DNA of 14,240 nucleotides from Leucobacter sp. UBA1945. GTDB lineage: Bacteria; Actinomycetota; Actinomycetes; Actinomycetales; Microbacteriaceae. Made by a program: the position numbers and the translations under genes. This document shows, piece by piece, positions 6,428-14,240 of this stretch. How positions within the stretch are numbered: position 1 is the first letter of the stretch; every line of letters begins with the position of its first letter. The notes under the pieces are model-generated. The model saw only the letters and a program-made list of their open reading frames with translations. It was not told the origin of the DNA and did no database searches. Where the stretch lies: NCBI GenBank assembly GCA_002336855.1, contig DDEV01000092.1, positions 1 through 14,240 of the forward strand, given 5' to 3'.

Positions 6428-6789
6428 GCTCCGCACCCCTGCCCCGCCGCTGGCCGCTCGCAAGATTCGGCTACCTCTACGCCACCCTCGTCGGGCTGGT
6501 GTGGGGCGCGATCTGGAGCACCGGTGAGATTCGCCGCGTCGAGGGCCTCTGGGTATTCACCGGAATGCCGAAGTGGACGTTCGGGCGCGGCGGCAGCTGC
6601 GTCGGCGCGTGCTACCTCACCGACACCAACGTGAGCACACCAGTGCTTCGCCACGAGCGGGTGCACCGCGAGCAGTGGAAGCGGTACGGGCTCGCGCTGC
6701 CGGTCTTGTACTGGTTGAGCGGGCGCGATCCTCTGCAAAACCGATTCGAGATCGAAGCCGGCCTGAAAGACGGCGGCTACATCAGGTAG
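6424..6789 (+). CDS. Small HExxH-containing protein
   Basis: A 121-aa protein. It begins with GTG in a 4-nt GTGA overlap with the DUF3097 stop and has GGTGGG about 7 nt upstream as a ribosome site. Residues 14-32 (ARFGYLYATLVGLVWGAIW) could be a short membrane anchor. A GGSCVGACYL segment (57-65) has two cysteines. The HERVH motif at 77-81 is a zinc-metallopeptidase signature, and the following NRFEIEAGLKDGG (106-118) offers Glu109 or Glu111 as a third ligand. I recall homologues labelled Fe-S oxidoreductase in actinobacteria; nothing here supports that beyond two cysteines. It is much smaller than known gluzincin peptidases, so peptidase activity is inference. Co-expression with DUF3097 is strongly suggested by the overlap. 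Confidence 0.85.
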   Translation: MSSAPLPRRWPLARFGYLYATLVGLVWGAIWSTGEIRRVEGLWVFTGMPKWTFGRGGSCVGACYLTDTNVSTPVLRHERVHREQWKRYGLALPVLYWLSGRDPLQNRFEIEAGLKDGGYIR

Positions 6790-6793
6790 TCGA

Positions 6794-6806
6794 CCGTGAA
6801 GCACGG
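6794..6806. repeat. Dyad CCGTG-AAG-CACGG after the HExxH gene
   Basis: Perfect 5-bp arms with a 3-nt loop, beginning 5 nt after the stop at 6789 and lying 21-33 nt upstream of the predicted hutD transcription start. It could be a weak terminator for the DUF3097 operon (followed by CTTGCGGTT, no real T-run) or an operator over the hutD -35 region. The sequence does not decide. Confidence 0.35.
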
Positions 6807-6814
6807 CTTGCGGT

Positions 6815-6826
6815 TACACTCCAGTC
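6815..6826 (+). promoter_or_regulatory. Predicted leaderless promoter of the HutD-family gene
   Basis: TACACT (6815-6820) followed by CCAGTC and the ATG at 6827. It is identical in hexamer and spacing to the hemolysin III promoter at 8167-8156. No Shine-Dalgarno sequence is present before this ATG, which supports a leaderless mRNA. Confidence 0.6.
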
Positions 6827-7402
6827 ATGACAAGCCCCAGCATTGTGCGTTATGCATCCATCCTCCCGACACCGTGGAAGAACGGGCGAGGAGTCACCCG
6901 CAATGTCTGCGACGACGCAACCAAACAGGGCGACTGGAGCTGGCGTGTGAGTATTGCCGAAATCACCGGGGAGCAGCCCTACAGCAGCTTCCCTGGAGTG
7001 CACCGCGACCAGGTAGCCCTCGGTCCGGGAGCGGTGCGCTTGAGCATCGATGGCGAGGCGCTGGTGCTCGACCCCGAAGAGGTCATCTCGTTCGAAGGCG
7101 AAGCCAGTGTGCTCGCACAGCCGGAGCTCGAGGGGTTTCTCGACCTGAATGTCATGAGCCGACGCGATGACTGGGAGAGCGAAACCTCAGTGGCATCGCC
7201 TACCGAGAGTCTCATCGTGCCGACAGACGGGCACCTCGTGCTCGTCGCACTTGCGGATTCATGCGTAGCCGCAGGGCACGACTTGCGACGGCTCGACTCG
7301 GTATGGTGCGCCGGCGAGCATCAGCTGGCGCACGAGCGCGATCCCCAAGCCATCGCAGTCAGCGGCCGCTTCGTGATCGCGCGACTGACCCGGCGTCGGT
7401 GA
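6827..7402 (+). CDS. HutD/Ves family protein
   Basis: A 191-aa cupin-fold protein of the HutD/Ves family. HutD has been proposed to govern the level of histidine-utilisation gene expression, and Ves of E. coli is a stress-linked member; a biochemical function is not settled. Family motifs present are TPWKNGRGVTRNV (15-27), DWSWRVSIAEI (36-46), PYSSFPGVHRDQVAL (51-65) and DLNVMSRRDDW (106-116, family DFNLMTRR). The usual PWKNGGGVT has Arg in place of the second Gly (residue 21). It is normal in length. No hut catabolic gene is in the window, so a role in histidine breakdown is not supported by context. It is the last gene of the plus-strand cluster and converges on hemolysin III with an 18-nt gap. 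Confidence 0.88.
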   Translation: MTSPSIVRYASILPTPWKNGRGVTRNVCDDATKQGDWSWRVSIAEITGEQPYSSFPGVHRDQVALGPGAVRLSIDGEALVLDPEEVISFEGEASVLAQPELEGFLDLNVMSRRDDWESETSVASPTESLIVPTDGHLVLVALADSCVAAGHDLRRLDSVWCAGEHQLAHERDPQAIAVSGRFVIARLTRRR

Positions 7403-7420
7403 GATGCCCGCGAGCGGTCG

Positions 7421-8155
7421 CTATCGCAGGTAGAACGGGTCAAGGGCCAACAGCAGTGCCGCGGTCCAGTGACAGAGAAACGCGAGCACCGTCAGCGAGT
7501 GAAAAATCTCGTGAAACCCGAAAACGCCGGGCACAGGGTTCGGGCGCTTGAAGCCGTAGACCACCGCGCCAACCGTGTAGAGCAGGCCACCAACGATCAC
7601 GAGCACCATGGCGGCGATGTTCGCGTGAGCGATGTCGACGACGTACATGACCGCGGCCCAGCCGAGTGCCACGTAGAGCAGCACATAGAGCCAGCGGGGT
7701 GCGCCGATCCAGAACACTCGAAACCCGATGCCGAGCAGTGCGCCGGCCCATACCGCGATCAGCAGAATCAGCCCCTTTTCGCGCGGCAGCGCGAGCAGCG
7801 CGATCGGGGTGTAGGTGCCCGCGATCAGCAGGAAGATGTTTGCGTGGTCGAGCCGGCGAAACACCTGCTTCGTCTTCGGCTTCCAGTTGAAGCGGTGGTA
7901 GAGCGCAGAGATACCGAAGAGGATCATGCTGCAGGCCATGAACACCGCAGCGGCCCACTTCGCCACCGTGCCGTGCGCGAGCACGATGAGCACGATGCCT
8001 GCGGCAATGGTGATCGGAAACGTTGCTGCATGAATCCACCCGCGCCAGGCGGGTTTCTTCTCTTCTGCTGCGGCCGCATGCTGGTCGGCGTCTTCGAGCA
8101 GGGGCAGTGAGAGGTTGCCCGGGTCGGGGAGGCTGAGCTTCTGACGATCAGTCAT
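7421..8155 (-). CDS. Hemolysin III/TrhA family membrane protein (PAQR-like)
   Basis: A 244-aa integral membrane protein with seven predicted helices, distant kin of eukaryotic adiponectin/progestin receptors. Diagnostic blocks are WRGWIHAATFP (37-47), SALYHRFNWKPKTKQVFRRLDHANIFLLIAGTYTPIALL in part (83-121, with Ser83, His87 and Asp103) and GFHEIFHSLTVLAFLCHW in part (213-230, with His215, His219 and His229). The conserved Ser/His/Asp/His set is the putative metal site that suggests hydrolase-type chemistry in this superfamily. The 35-residue N-terminal cytoplasmic part is acidic and variable. Hemolysin is a historical label; a housekeeping membrane-homeostasis role (TrhA) is more likely than toxicity. 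Start ATG 8155 is supported by TACACT exactly 6 nt upstream. It stands 56 nt downstream of xerD. Confidence 0.93.
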   Translation of the reverse strand: MTDRQKLSLPDPGNLSLPLLEDADQHAAAAEEKKPAWRGWIHAATFPITIAAGIVLIVLAHGTVAKWAAAVFMACSMILFGISALYHRFNWKPKTKQVFRRLDHANIFLLIAGTYTPIALLALPREKGLILLIAVWAGALLGIGFRVFWIGAPRWLYVLLYVALGWAAVMYVVDIAHANIAAMVLVIVGGLLYTVGAVVYGFKRPNPVPGVFGFHEIFHSLTVLAFLCHWTAALLLALDPFYLR

Positions 8156-8167
8156 ATCTGCAGTGTA
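8156..8167 (-). promoter_or_regulatory. Predicted leaderless promoter of hemolysin III
   Basis: On the minus strand TACACT (8167 to 8162), then GCAGAT, then the ATG at 8155. It lies within the larger nested inverted repeat at 8159-8210. No Shine-Dalgarno sequence. Confidence 0.6.
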
Positions 8168-8210
8168 CGCACCCTACAGTTTTGCTCGGGAATATGTGTG
8201 CGATGCTGCA
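8159..8210. repeat. Nested inverted repeat between xerD and hemolysin III
   Basis: Outer arms TGCAG (8159-8163) and CTGCA (8206-8210); inner arms CGCAC (8168-8172) and GTGCG (8198-8202); central region of 25 nt. In the xerD transcript it begins just past the stop codon, so it could form a 10-bp interrupted stem that ends xerD transcription, or it may be a binding site overlapping the hemolysin III -10. There is no T-run. Confidence 0.3.
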
Positions 8211-8211
8211 A

Positions 8212-9252
8212 CTACTTCGCCCGAGGATGCGACTGCAAGTAGTGCTCGCGCAGCGTGTCGACGGTGACGTGCGTGTAGATCTGAGTCGTCTCGACCGAGG
8301 CGTGACCCAGCAGCTCTTGCACCGAGCGCACGTCTGCACCACCCGCGAGCAGGTGGGTCGCGAAGCTGTGTCGCATGGTGTGCGGCGAGACCTCGGCAGT
8401 GATGCCCGCGCGCTCGGCAGCAGCGCGAATGATCAGCCAGACGCCCTGCCGCGACACCCGCGCACCGCGCGGCCCGACAAAAAGCGCGGGCGTGCCCGCA
8501 CCCTTTGAGACCATTCCGGGCCGCGCCCGCACGAGGTACGCGGCGAGAGCCTTGCCTGCATAGCTGCCGTAAGGCACGATGCGCTGTTTCGACCCCTTGC
8601 CGGTGACCCGCAAGAATCCTCCGTCGCCGAGCGCTACCGCCGGGTCGACCCAGGCGTCTCGATCTTCGCCCGTCAGCAGGTCGTCGACGTCGAGCGCGGT
8701 CACCTCGCTCACCCTCGCGCCGGTGGCATAGAGCAGTTCGAGCAGCGCGCGATCGCGAAGGGCCACGGGGTCGTCGCCCGCTGCGGTCGCGAGGATCGCC
8801 TCGATCTGTGCGACCGAGAGCGCTTTCGGCAGGCGCTGCGCTTTCTTCGGAGTACGCACGCCACTGCCTGCAAAGCTCGGCAGGAGCCCCTCTTCGAAGA
8901 GAAATCGGTGCATGCCCCGCACGGTCGACAGCCTGCGACTGATCGTCTCGGCCGAGTAGCGCTGCCGCGCCTCGCCATCGGCTGGCCGAGCCCCAGAGGG
9001 GCTCAGGAGCTTCGACGAATGCCCAGAAATGAGCATTCGTTCACCCGAAGCTCCATTCAGCTCGGCGACGTACTCAGACAGCAGCTCGGGCTCGACCGTT
9101 GCGAGGTCATCAATGCCGCGCCCATCGAGCCAGTCCGCATACGCAGTCAAGTCGCGTCGGTATGCGTCTCTCGTGTTCTGCGACAGGCCGCGTTCGATGG
9201 CAATGTGTCGCAGGTAGCGCGCGGCGCCCTGCTCTGGTTGCAGAGGGGGCAC
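8212..9252 (-). CDS. xerD: Tyrosine recombinase XerD
   Basis: Resolves chromosome dimers at dif together with XerC at division. An N-terminal SAM-like core-binding domain (about 8-125) and a C-terminal catalytic domain (about 140-346) are visible. The catalytic set is complete: Arg180 (ATGARVSEV), Lys219 (VTGKGSKQR), His291 and Arg294 (SPHTMRHSFATH), His317 (LLGHASVETTQ) and nucleophile Tyr326 (QIYTH). At 346 aa it is longer than the usual about 300 aa; the surplus is a loop at about 67-99 in the N-terminal domain and a smaller one at about 192-211 before the catalytic lysine. Start GTG 9252 has AAGGGAG (9266-9260) 7 nt upstream, inside the end of pyrG. The gap to pyrG is 15 nt, so the two are co-transcribed. 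The position after pyrG matches xerD in other actinobacteria. Confidence 0.93.
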   Translation of the reverse strand: MPPLQPEQGAARYLRHIAIERGLSQNTRDAYRRDLTAYADWLDGRGIDDLATVEPELLSEYVAELNGASGERMLISGHSSKLLSPSGARPADGEARQRYSAETISRRLSTVRGMHRFLFEEGLLPSFAGSGVRTPKKAQRLPKALSVAQIEAILATAAGDDPVALRDRALLELLYATGARVSEVTALDVDDLLTGEDRDAWVDPAVALGDGGFLRVTGKGSKQRIVPYGSYAGKALAAYLVRARPGMVSKGAGTPALFVGPRGARVSRQGVWLIIRAAAERAGITAEVSPHTMRHSFATHLLAGGADVRSVQELLGHASVETTQIYTHVTVDTLREHYLQSHPRAK

Positions 9253-9267
9253 CGGCGCGCTCCCTTG

Positions 9268-10950
<1,683 letters not shown>

Positions 10951-10973
10951 GGACTTCGATCCTATCAGTTTCA

Positions 10974-10987
10974 AGCTGCTCAGAATA
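10974..10987 (-). promoter_or_regulatory. Predicted promoter of pyrG-xerD
   Basis: In the 51-nt gap after the AI-2E stop, TATTCT (10987 to 10982) is a -10 hexamer. Seven bases further, transcription would begin at 10974, giving a leader of about 24 nt containing AGGA before GTG 10950. A second hexamer, TAGGAT (10964-10959), lies 8 nt before the GTG, so a nearly leaderless start is an alternative. Confidence 0.45.
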
Positions 10988-11001
10988 GACCCGTCCGTCC
11001 A

Positions 11002-12261
11002 CTATTGCCGATCCTGTCGCGGCACCCACACTTGTTTGATGATCATCAGCACCATCGCGGTCACCGGGATAGAGATAAGCGCGCCGAGCAGGCCGAGCAG
11101 GGTGCCGCCCGCGAGCGCGCCGATGACCACGAGTGCGCCAGGTACCGACACCACCCGGTTCATGATGCGCGGAGTCAGCAGGTAAGACTCGATCTGCATA
11201 TAGATGACGTAGTAGATTGCCGCCACCAGAGCGGTGCCAGGAGAGTTGAATAGTGCCACAGTCGACACGAGCACGGTTGCAAGCACCGAGCCGATGAGCG
11301 GAATCAGCGCCAGCAAGAACACGCCCACCGCGACCAGGCCGGCAAATGGCACTCCCACGATGCTCATCATGATGAAGCCGAGCACCGAGTTGATCAGCGC
11401 CAACAGCACCATGCCGTTCACATAGCCGCCGACCGACGCCGTGATCTGCTCGGTGATGTCGATGACCTTTGCGCGGTCGCTCCGGGCGATCATGCTGTAG
11501 AAGGCCCGCTTGGTGACCTGCAGCGAAGAGAGAAAGTAGAGACTGAGAATCAAGACGATGATGAATGCAGTCACGCCGTTTGCGATGCCGATGCCTGCCT
11601 GCCAGACGCCGCCCGCGAGCTGCGCCCAATTCTCTGGCTTGCCCACGAGCTCCTGGCCCATCTGCAGCAATCCGCCAAAATCGATGAAACTACCGAAGCG
11701 GTCCTCCAGATCTCGGTACCAGTCTTGGTGTTGAATATCGACGAAGTAGGTCGGCGCTGTCTGAATGAGCACGCCGATCTGCGTCGCGATCATCGGAATC
11801 ACGAATGCGAGAATGCCGCCGAGGATCAGTAGAAAGCTGGCGAACACAATGCCGATGCCCAGTGGGCGCTTGATGCCGTGCCGCTCGAGCCGCGACACGA
11901 GCGGGTCGAGCGCGAGCGCGATGAAGAGCCCGCCCACCACGTACATGATGATGATGCTCAGTTGCCCAAGCATCTCGCCGACGAGAATCGCAGCGAGCGC
12001 GCCGAGCGTGATGATGAAGCCGAGCCGGAACGGGTTGCGCACGACGAACTCGCGAGCACGATTCAGCTTCGCCTGCTCACGCTCGGCCTCTTCGACGGCC
12101 GCCTCGCGTGAGTCGCGATACATCGCCCGTGTCTCGGAATCGAGACGTTCGAGGTCGACGTGCACCACATCGGGATGCTCTTCTTGTGGATCACCCGCCG
12201 GCTGCGCAGCCAGGCTCGATGCAGGGTTCGAAGATTGGCGCTTCGGGAAGAATCTCTTCAT
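11002..12261 (-). CDS. AI-2E family transporter
   Basis: A 419-aa polytopic inner-membrane protein of the AI-2E/PerM/TqsA family, members of which have been linked to autoinducer-2 export and, elsewhere, sodium/proton antiport; the substrate here is unknown. The N-terminal 78 residues are hydrophilic and highly charged (LDSETRAMYRDSREAAVEEAEREQ in part, 40-63), a cytoplasmic tail. The family signature ALDPLVSRLERHGIKRPLGI lies near 117-136, and the C-terminal block LIPLIGSVLATV with QIESYLLTPRIMNRVV and the Gly-rich GALAGGTLLGLLGALISIP follows. The frame extends to 12321, but ATG 12261 is chosen: it starts MKRFFPKR and lies exactly 6 nt after a TACTCT hexamer. It sits between recN and pyrG on the same strand, where other actinobacteria carry steA and mctB. 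Confidence 0.92.
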   Translation of the reverse strand: MKRFFPKRQSSNPASSLAAQPAGDPQEEHPDVVHVDLERLDSETRAMYRDSREAAVEEAEREQAKLNRAREFVVRNPFRLGFIITLGALAAILVGEMLGQLSIIIMYVVGGLFIALALDPLVSRLERHGIKRPLGIGIVFASFLLILGGILAFVIPMIATQIGVLIQTAPTYFVDIQHQDWYRDLEDRFGSFIDFGGLLQMGQELVGKPENWAQLAGGVWQAGIGIANGVTAFIIVLILSLYFLSSLQVTKRAFYSMIARSDRAKVIDITEQITASVGGYVNGMVLLALINSVLGFIMMSIVGVPFAGLVAVGVFLLALIPLIGSVLATVLVSTVALFNSPGTALVAAIYYVIYMQIESYLLTPRIMNRVVSVPGALVVIGALAGGTLLGLLGALISIPVTAMVLMIIKQVWVPRQDRQ

Positions 12262-12273
12262 GTGGCGAGAGTA
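12262..12273 (-). promoter_or_regulatory. Predicted leaderless promoter of the AI-2E gene
   Basis: On the minus strand TACTCT (12273 to 12268), then CGCCAC, then the ATG at 12261. No Shine-Dalgarno sequence. It decides the start over the upstream codon at 12321. Confidence 0.6.
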
Positions 12274-12299
12274 GCAGCCGGGTGCGACATTCGTGCGGC

Positions 12300-12319
12300 G
12301 TGGCGCGTCGACGCCCCAC
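12300..12319. promoter_or_regulatory. 20-bp near-perfect palindrome, operator or recN terminator
   Basis: The site is GTGGCGCGTC/GACGCCCCAC, 9 of 10 base pairs matching, with a perfect 10-bp core at 12305-12314. It lies at about -39 to -58 from the predicted AI-2E transcription start and 67 nt past the recN stop. As RNA it gives an 8-bp stem (one mismatch) with a TCGA loop. It has no T-run, so a protein-binding site is as likely as a terminator. The rest of the 125-nt gap shows only a weak dyad, TCACC-N9-GGTGA (12349-12367). Confidence 0.4.
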
Positions 12320-12386
12320 AATTAGCCTTCTCCGCGAGCTGTTGGCAGTCACCAAGAGATTCGGTGATCGCCCCGAGGCCCGGCGA

Positions 12387-14084
12387 TCATCCGTGATTCG
12401 GTGCTGCCCCAAGAACGAGCAGCTCAGCCGCGTGCGCGAGCGCGCTCTCGGAGTCTGACAGGCCCGAGAGTAGACGCGCCATCTCTGCGAGGCGCTCATC
12501 GCCCTCAAGCAGTCGGCAACTCGACTGAGTAAAGCCTCCGGAAGAGTCTTTGACCACCTGCAAGTGATTGTTCGCGAACGCTGCGACCTGGGCAAGGTGG
12601 GTGACGACGATCACCTGAGAGCTCTGCGCGAGCCGCGCGAGGCGCCTGCCGATCTCAATCGCTGCGGCGCCACCGATCCCGGCGTCGACCTCGTCAAAGA
12701 CGAAGGTCGGAACCGGGTCGCTCGCGGCCACCACGACCTCGAGCGCAAGCATCACGCGCGACAGCTCACCCCCCGAAGCGCCCTTTGCGAGCGGCCGAGG
12801 TGAGGCACCCGGGTGCGGCTGCAACAGCAACCTCACCTCGTCGGCACCAAATTTGCCGAGCTCAGTGGGTTGGAGTTCAACCACAAACTCCGCGTCGGGA
12901 AGCGCAAGCTCGTGCAGCTCTGCCGTGACCAGCGTGCCGAGCTGCGCGGCCGCGGCGGCGCGCACCGCCGTGAGCTGCGCGGCCAAGCCGAGTTCGTCTT
13001 CACGAGCGATCTCGAGCTGTCTCTCGAGAAGCGCGATACGTTCATCGTCGCCCTCGAGCTCACCGAGACGTGCGGCAGAATTGGCGCCGTAGGCAACCAC
13101 TGCCGCAGTGTCTTCACCGTAGAGCCTGAGCAATCCGTTCAGCGCCGCCAGCCGCTCGTTCGCCGCGGCGAGCTCGCCCGGACCGTCCTGATCGAGGTTG
13201 CTCGCGTAGCCGGCCAGTTCGCGCCCGACGTCGCTCAGCTGAAAACTCAGCGAGCGAAGCGACTCGGCGACCGCTTCGAGCTGGGTATCGGAAGAAACCA
13301 CTCGCTCGATCTCGCGTAGCGCCGCATCGACCAGGCTGCTCGCGTCAGAGGCGAATGGGTCGTCAGCATCGTCTGCGATCGCACGCAGCGCCGCAGACGT
13401 AGCCCCTCGCAGCTCTTCGAGGTTGCTCAGCCGCTCGATGCGCTGTTTCAGCTCGATCTCTTCGCCAGGCTGCGGGTCGATGGCTTCGATCTGCTCGAGT
13501 TCTTCGCGCAGCCTCGCCGCCTCTCGAACTCGCTCATCGCGCGCGTCGCTCAGGCCCGCGAGTTCGGCCTCGAGCTCACGCCGCTCTGAGTGAGCGCGCT
13601 GATAGTCGGCGAGCAGGCCGAGCAGCTCGGAGCCCCCGAAGCGGTCGAGCATCTCGCGCTGCGCCGCCGAGCTGCGCAGGCGCAACTGCTCACTCTGCCC
13701 GTGCACCGCGAAGAGGCGGTCGGCAAGCTTGGCAAGGCTCCCGACCGGCGCAGCGCTGCCTCCAACGCTCGCCCGGCTGCGCCCCTCGCTGCTCACGGTG
13801 CGCGTGAGCGTGAGGTCACCGTCTTCAATCTCGCCGCCGGCGTCTTCGACAAGCTCGACAATCTGCGGATCCTCGGTGCGCACCAGCCCGCCGACTCTTG
13901 CTGCGTCTGCCCCCGAACGCACCGCACCAGCGTCGCTGCGTTCGCCCATAAGCAGGCCGAGCGCAGTGACGACCATGGTCTTGCCGGCACCGGTCTCACC
14001 GGTGATTGCGGTGAACCCCGGCCCGAGCGTCAAGGTGGTGTCGGCGATGACCCCGAGGTCGCGAATGCGAATCTGTTCGATCAC
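12387..14084 (-). CDS. recN: DNA repair protein RecN
   Basis: An SMC-like ATPase acting in recombinational repair of double-strand breaks; cytoplasmic and nucleoid-associated. Numbering is from GTG 14084 (565 aa). Walker A GETGAGKT is at 29-36. Long helical, Glu/Leu/Arg-rich coiled-coil arms fill the middle (about 140-360). The signature KGASGGELSRVMLALEV is near 434-450, Walker B TFVFDEVDAGIGG has Asp464 and Glu465, and the switch histidine is in VVTHLAQVAAFA (His496). Length is normal. An upstream GTG at 14111 is open, but GTG 14084 gives the family start (VIEQIRIRDLGVI), overlaps the nadK stop by 4 nt (GTGA) and has GGGGGTGG 4 nt upstream. Translational coupling to nadK is clear. I saw no SOS box, but the operon promoter is outside the window. 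Confidence 0.96.
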   Translation of the reverse strand: MIEQIRIRDLGVIADTTLTLGPGFTAITGETGAGKTMVVTALGLLMGERSDAGAVRSGADAARVGGLVRTEDPQIVELVEDAGGEIEDGDLTLTRTVSSEGRSRASVGGSAAPVGSLAKLADRLFAVHGQSEQLRLRSSAAQREMLDRFGGSELLGLLADYQRAHSERRELEAELAGLSDARDERVREAARLREELEQIEAIDPQPGEEIELKQRIERLSNLEELRGATSAALRAIADDADDPFASDASSLVDAALREIERVVSSDTQLEAVAESLRSLSFQLSDVGRELAGYASNLDQDGPGELAAANERLAALNGLLRLYGEDTAAVVAYGANSAARLGELEGDDERIALLERQLEIAREDELGLAAQLTAVRAAAAAQLGTLVTAELHELALPDAEFVVELQPTELGKFGADEVRLLLQPHPGASPRPLAKGASGGELSRVMLALEVVVAASDPVPTFVFDEVDAGIGGAAAIEIGRRLARLAQSSQVIVVTHLAQVAAFANNHLQVVKDSSGGFTQSSCRLLEGDERLAEMARLLSGLSDSESALAHAAELLVLGAAPNHG

Positions 14085-14240
14085 CGGGCCACCCCCGGCT
14101 CGCCGCGCCACCCAGTGACCGGCAGATGAAATTTGTTGACGAGGCGATCGGTGAAGACTGCCTCGTCGATGCGTGCGAGTCGCAGCGGCAGCTTCGAGCG
14201 GCGCACCTCGACGACCGCGCCGACCGGCAGCTCGGTGCGG
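14081..14240 (-). CDS. nadK: NAD kinase, C-terminal part
   Basis: Only the last 53 residues are inside the window; the gene continues beyond 14240. The translation holds VEVRRSKLPLRLARIDEAVF and TDRLVNKFHLPVTGWRG, matching the end of actinobacterial NAD kinases (ppnK), which phosphorylate NAD to NADP using ATP or polyphosphate. The stop TGA (14083-14081) overlaps the recN GTG. In many actinobacteria nadK follows the rRNA methyltransferase/hemolysin gene tlyA, which would be expected just outside. The active-site GGDGT motif is not in view. Confidence 0.88.
   Translation of the reverse strand, partial: RTELPVGAVVEVRRSKLPLRLARIDEAVFTDRLVNKFHLPVTGWRGEPGVAR

Noticed and set aside
7403..7422. AGCG-GT-CGCT palindrome between hutD and hemolysin III as terminator
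   Set aside because: Arms of 4 bp with a 2-nt spacer are too short to call.
7421..8155. Hemolysin III read as a virulence toxin
   Set aside because: The family is widespread in non-pathogens and PAQR-like; the name is historical and the context is housekeeping.
8212..9252. Tyrosine recombinase as a phage or integron integrase marking a mobile element
   Set aside because: It sits 15 nt after pyrG in a conserved housekeeping order, and no attachment site, repeats or phage genes are near; XerD fits.
14066..14082. Possible SOS (LexA) box at the start of recN, from a TCGAAC...TTCG pattern
   Set aside because: The second half does not fit TCGAAC-N4-GTTCGA, and it lies within the recN coding sequence; it reflects the Ile-Glu-Gln-Ile-Arg codons.

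Overview
The window is GC-rich, densely packed bacterial chromosome with no RNA genes, CRISPR arrays, insertion sequences or phage genes that I can see. Gene content and order (nadK, recN, pyrG, xerD in a row; DUF3097; the PdxR-like regulator) point to an actinobacterium. Protein wording, base composition and promoters of the TANNNT type with leaderless starts fit the family Microbacteriaceae, perhaps Leucobacter; the genus is a guess.

Layout, left to right. (1) 2-1339, plus: a MocR/PdxR-type regulator whose N-terminus lies outside the window. It converges on a small DUF488 gene (1347-1727, minus). (2) 1728-1835: a divergent intergenic region with two promoters and a perfect dyad. It drives DUF488 leftwards and a charged, helical protein of unknown function (1836-2498) rightwards. 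(3) 2540-5522, minus: a drug/siderophore-type MFS exporter, then 3-hydroxyisobutyryl-CoA hydrolase, then a small GNAT-like acetyltransferase with its own apparent promoter. (4) 5588-7402, plus: DUF3097 protein overlapping a small HExxH protein by 4 nt, followed by a HutD/Ves-family protein. (5) 7421-8155, minus: a hemolysin III/TrhA membrane protein. (6) 8212-14240, minus: a housekeeping block transcribed nadK (tail only) > recN > AI-2E family membrane protein > pyrG > xerD.

The genes are mostly housekeeping and accessory metabolism: NADP and CTP synthesis, recombinational repair, chromosome dimer resolution, valine breakdown, membrane transport and B6-type regulation. No single pathway unites the window.

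The most striking non-coding signal is that six genes carry a TANNNT hexamer exactly 6 nt upstream of the start codon: DUF488, GNAT, MFS, HutD, hemolysin III and AI-2E. This is what leaderless actinobacterial mRNAs look like. Genes inside operons (HIBCH, HExxH, recN, xerD) instead have Shine-Dalgarno sequences or GTGA overlaps. Several intergenic regions also hold short dyads near the promoters. I did not find a convincing new multi-gene system. The best candidate for unexplored biology is the translationally coupled DUF3097-HExxH pair.
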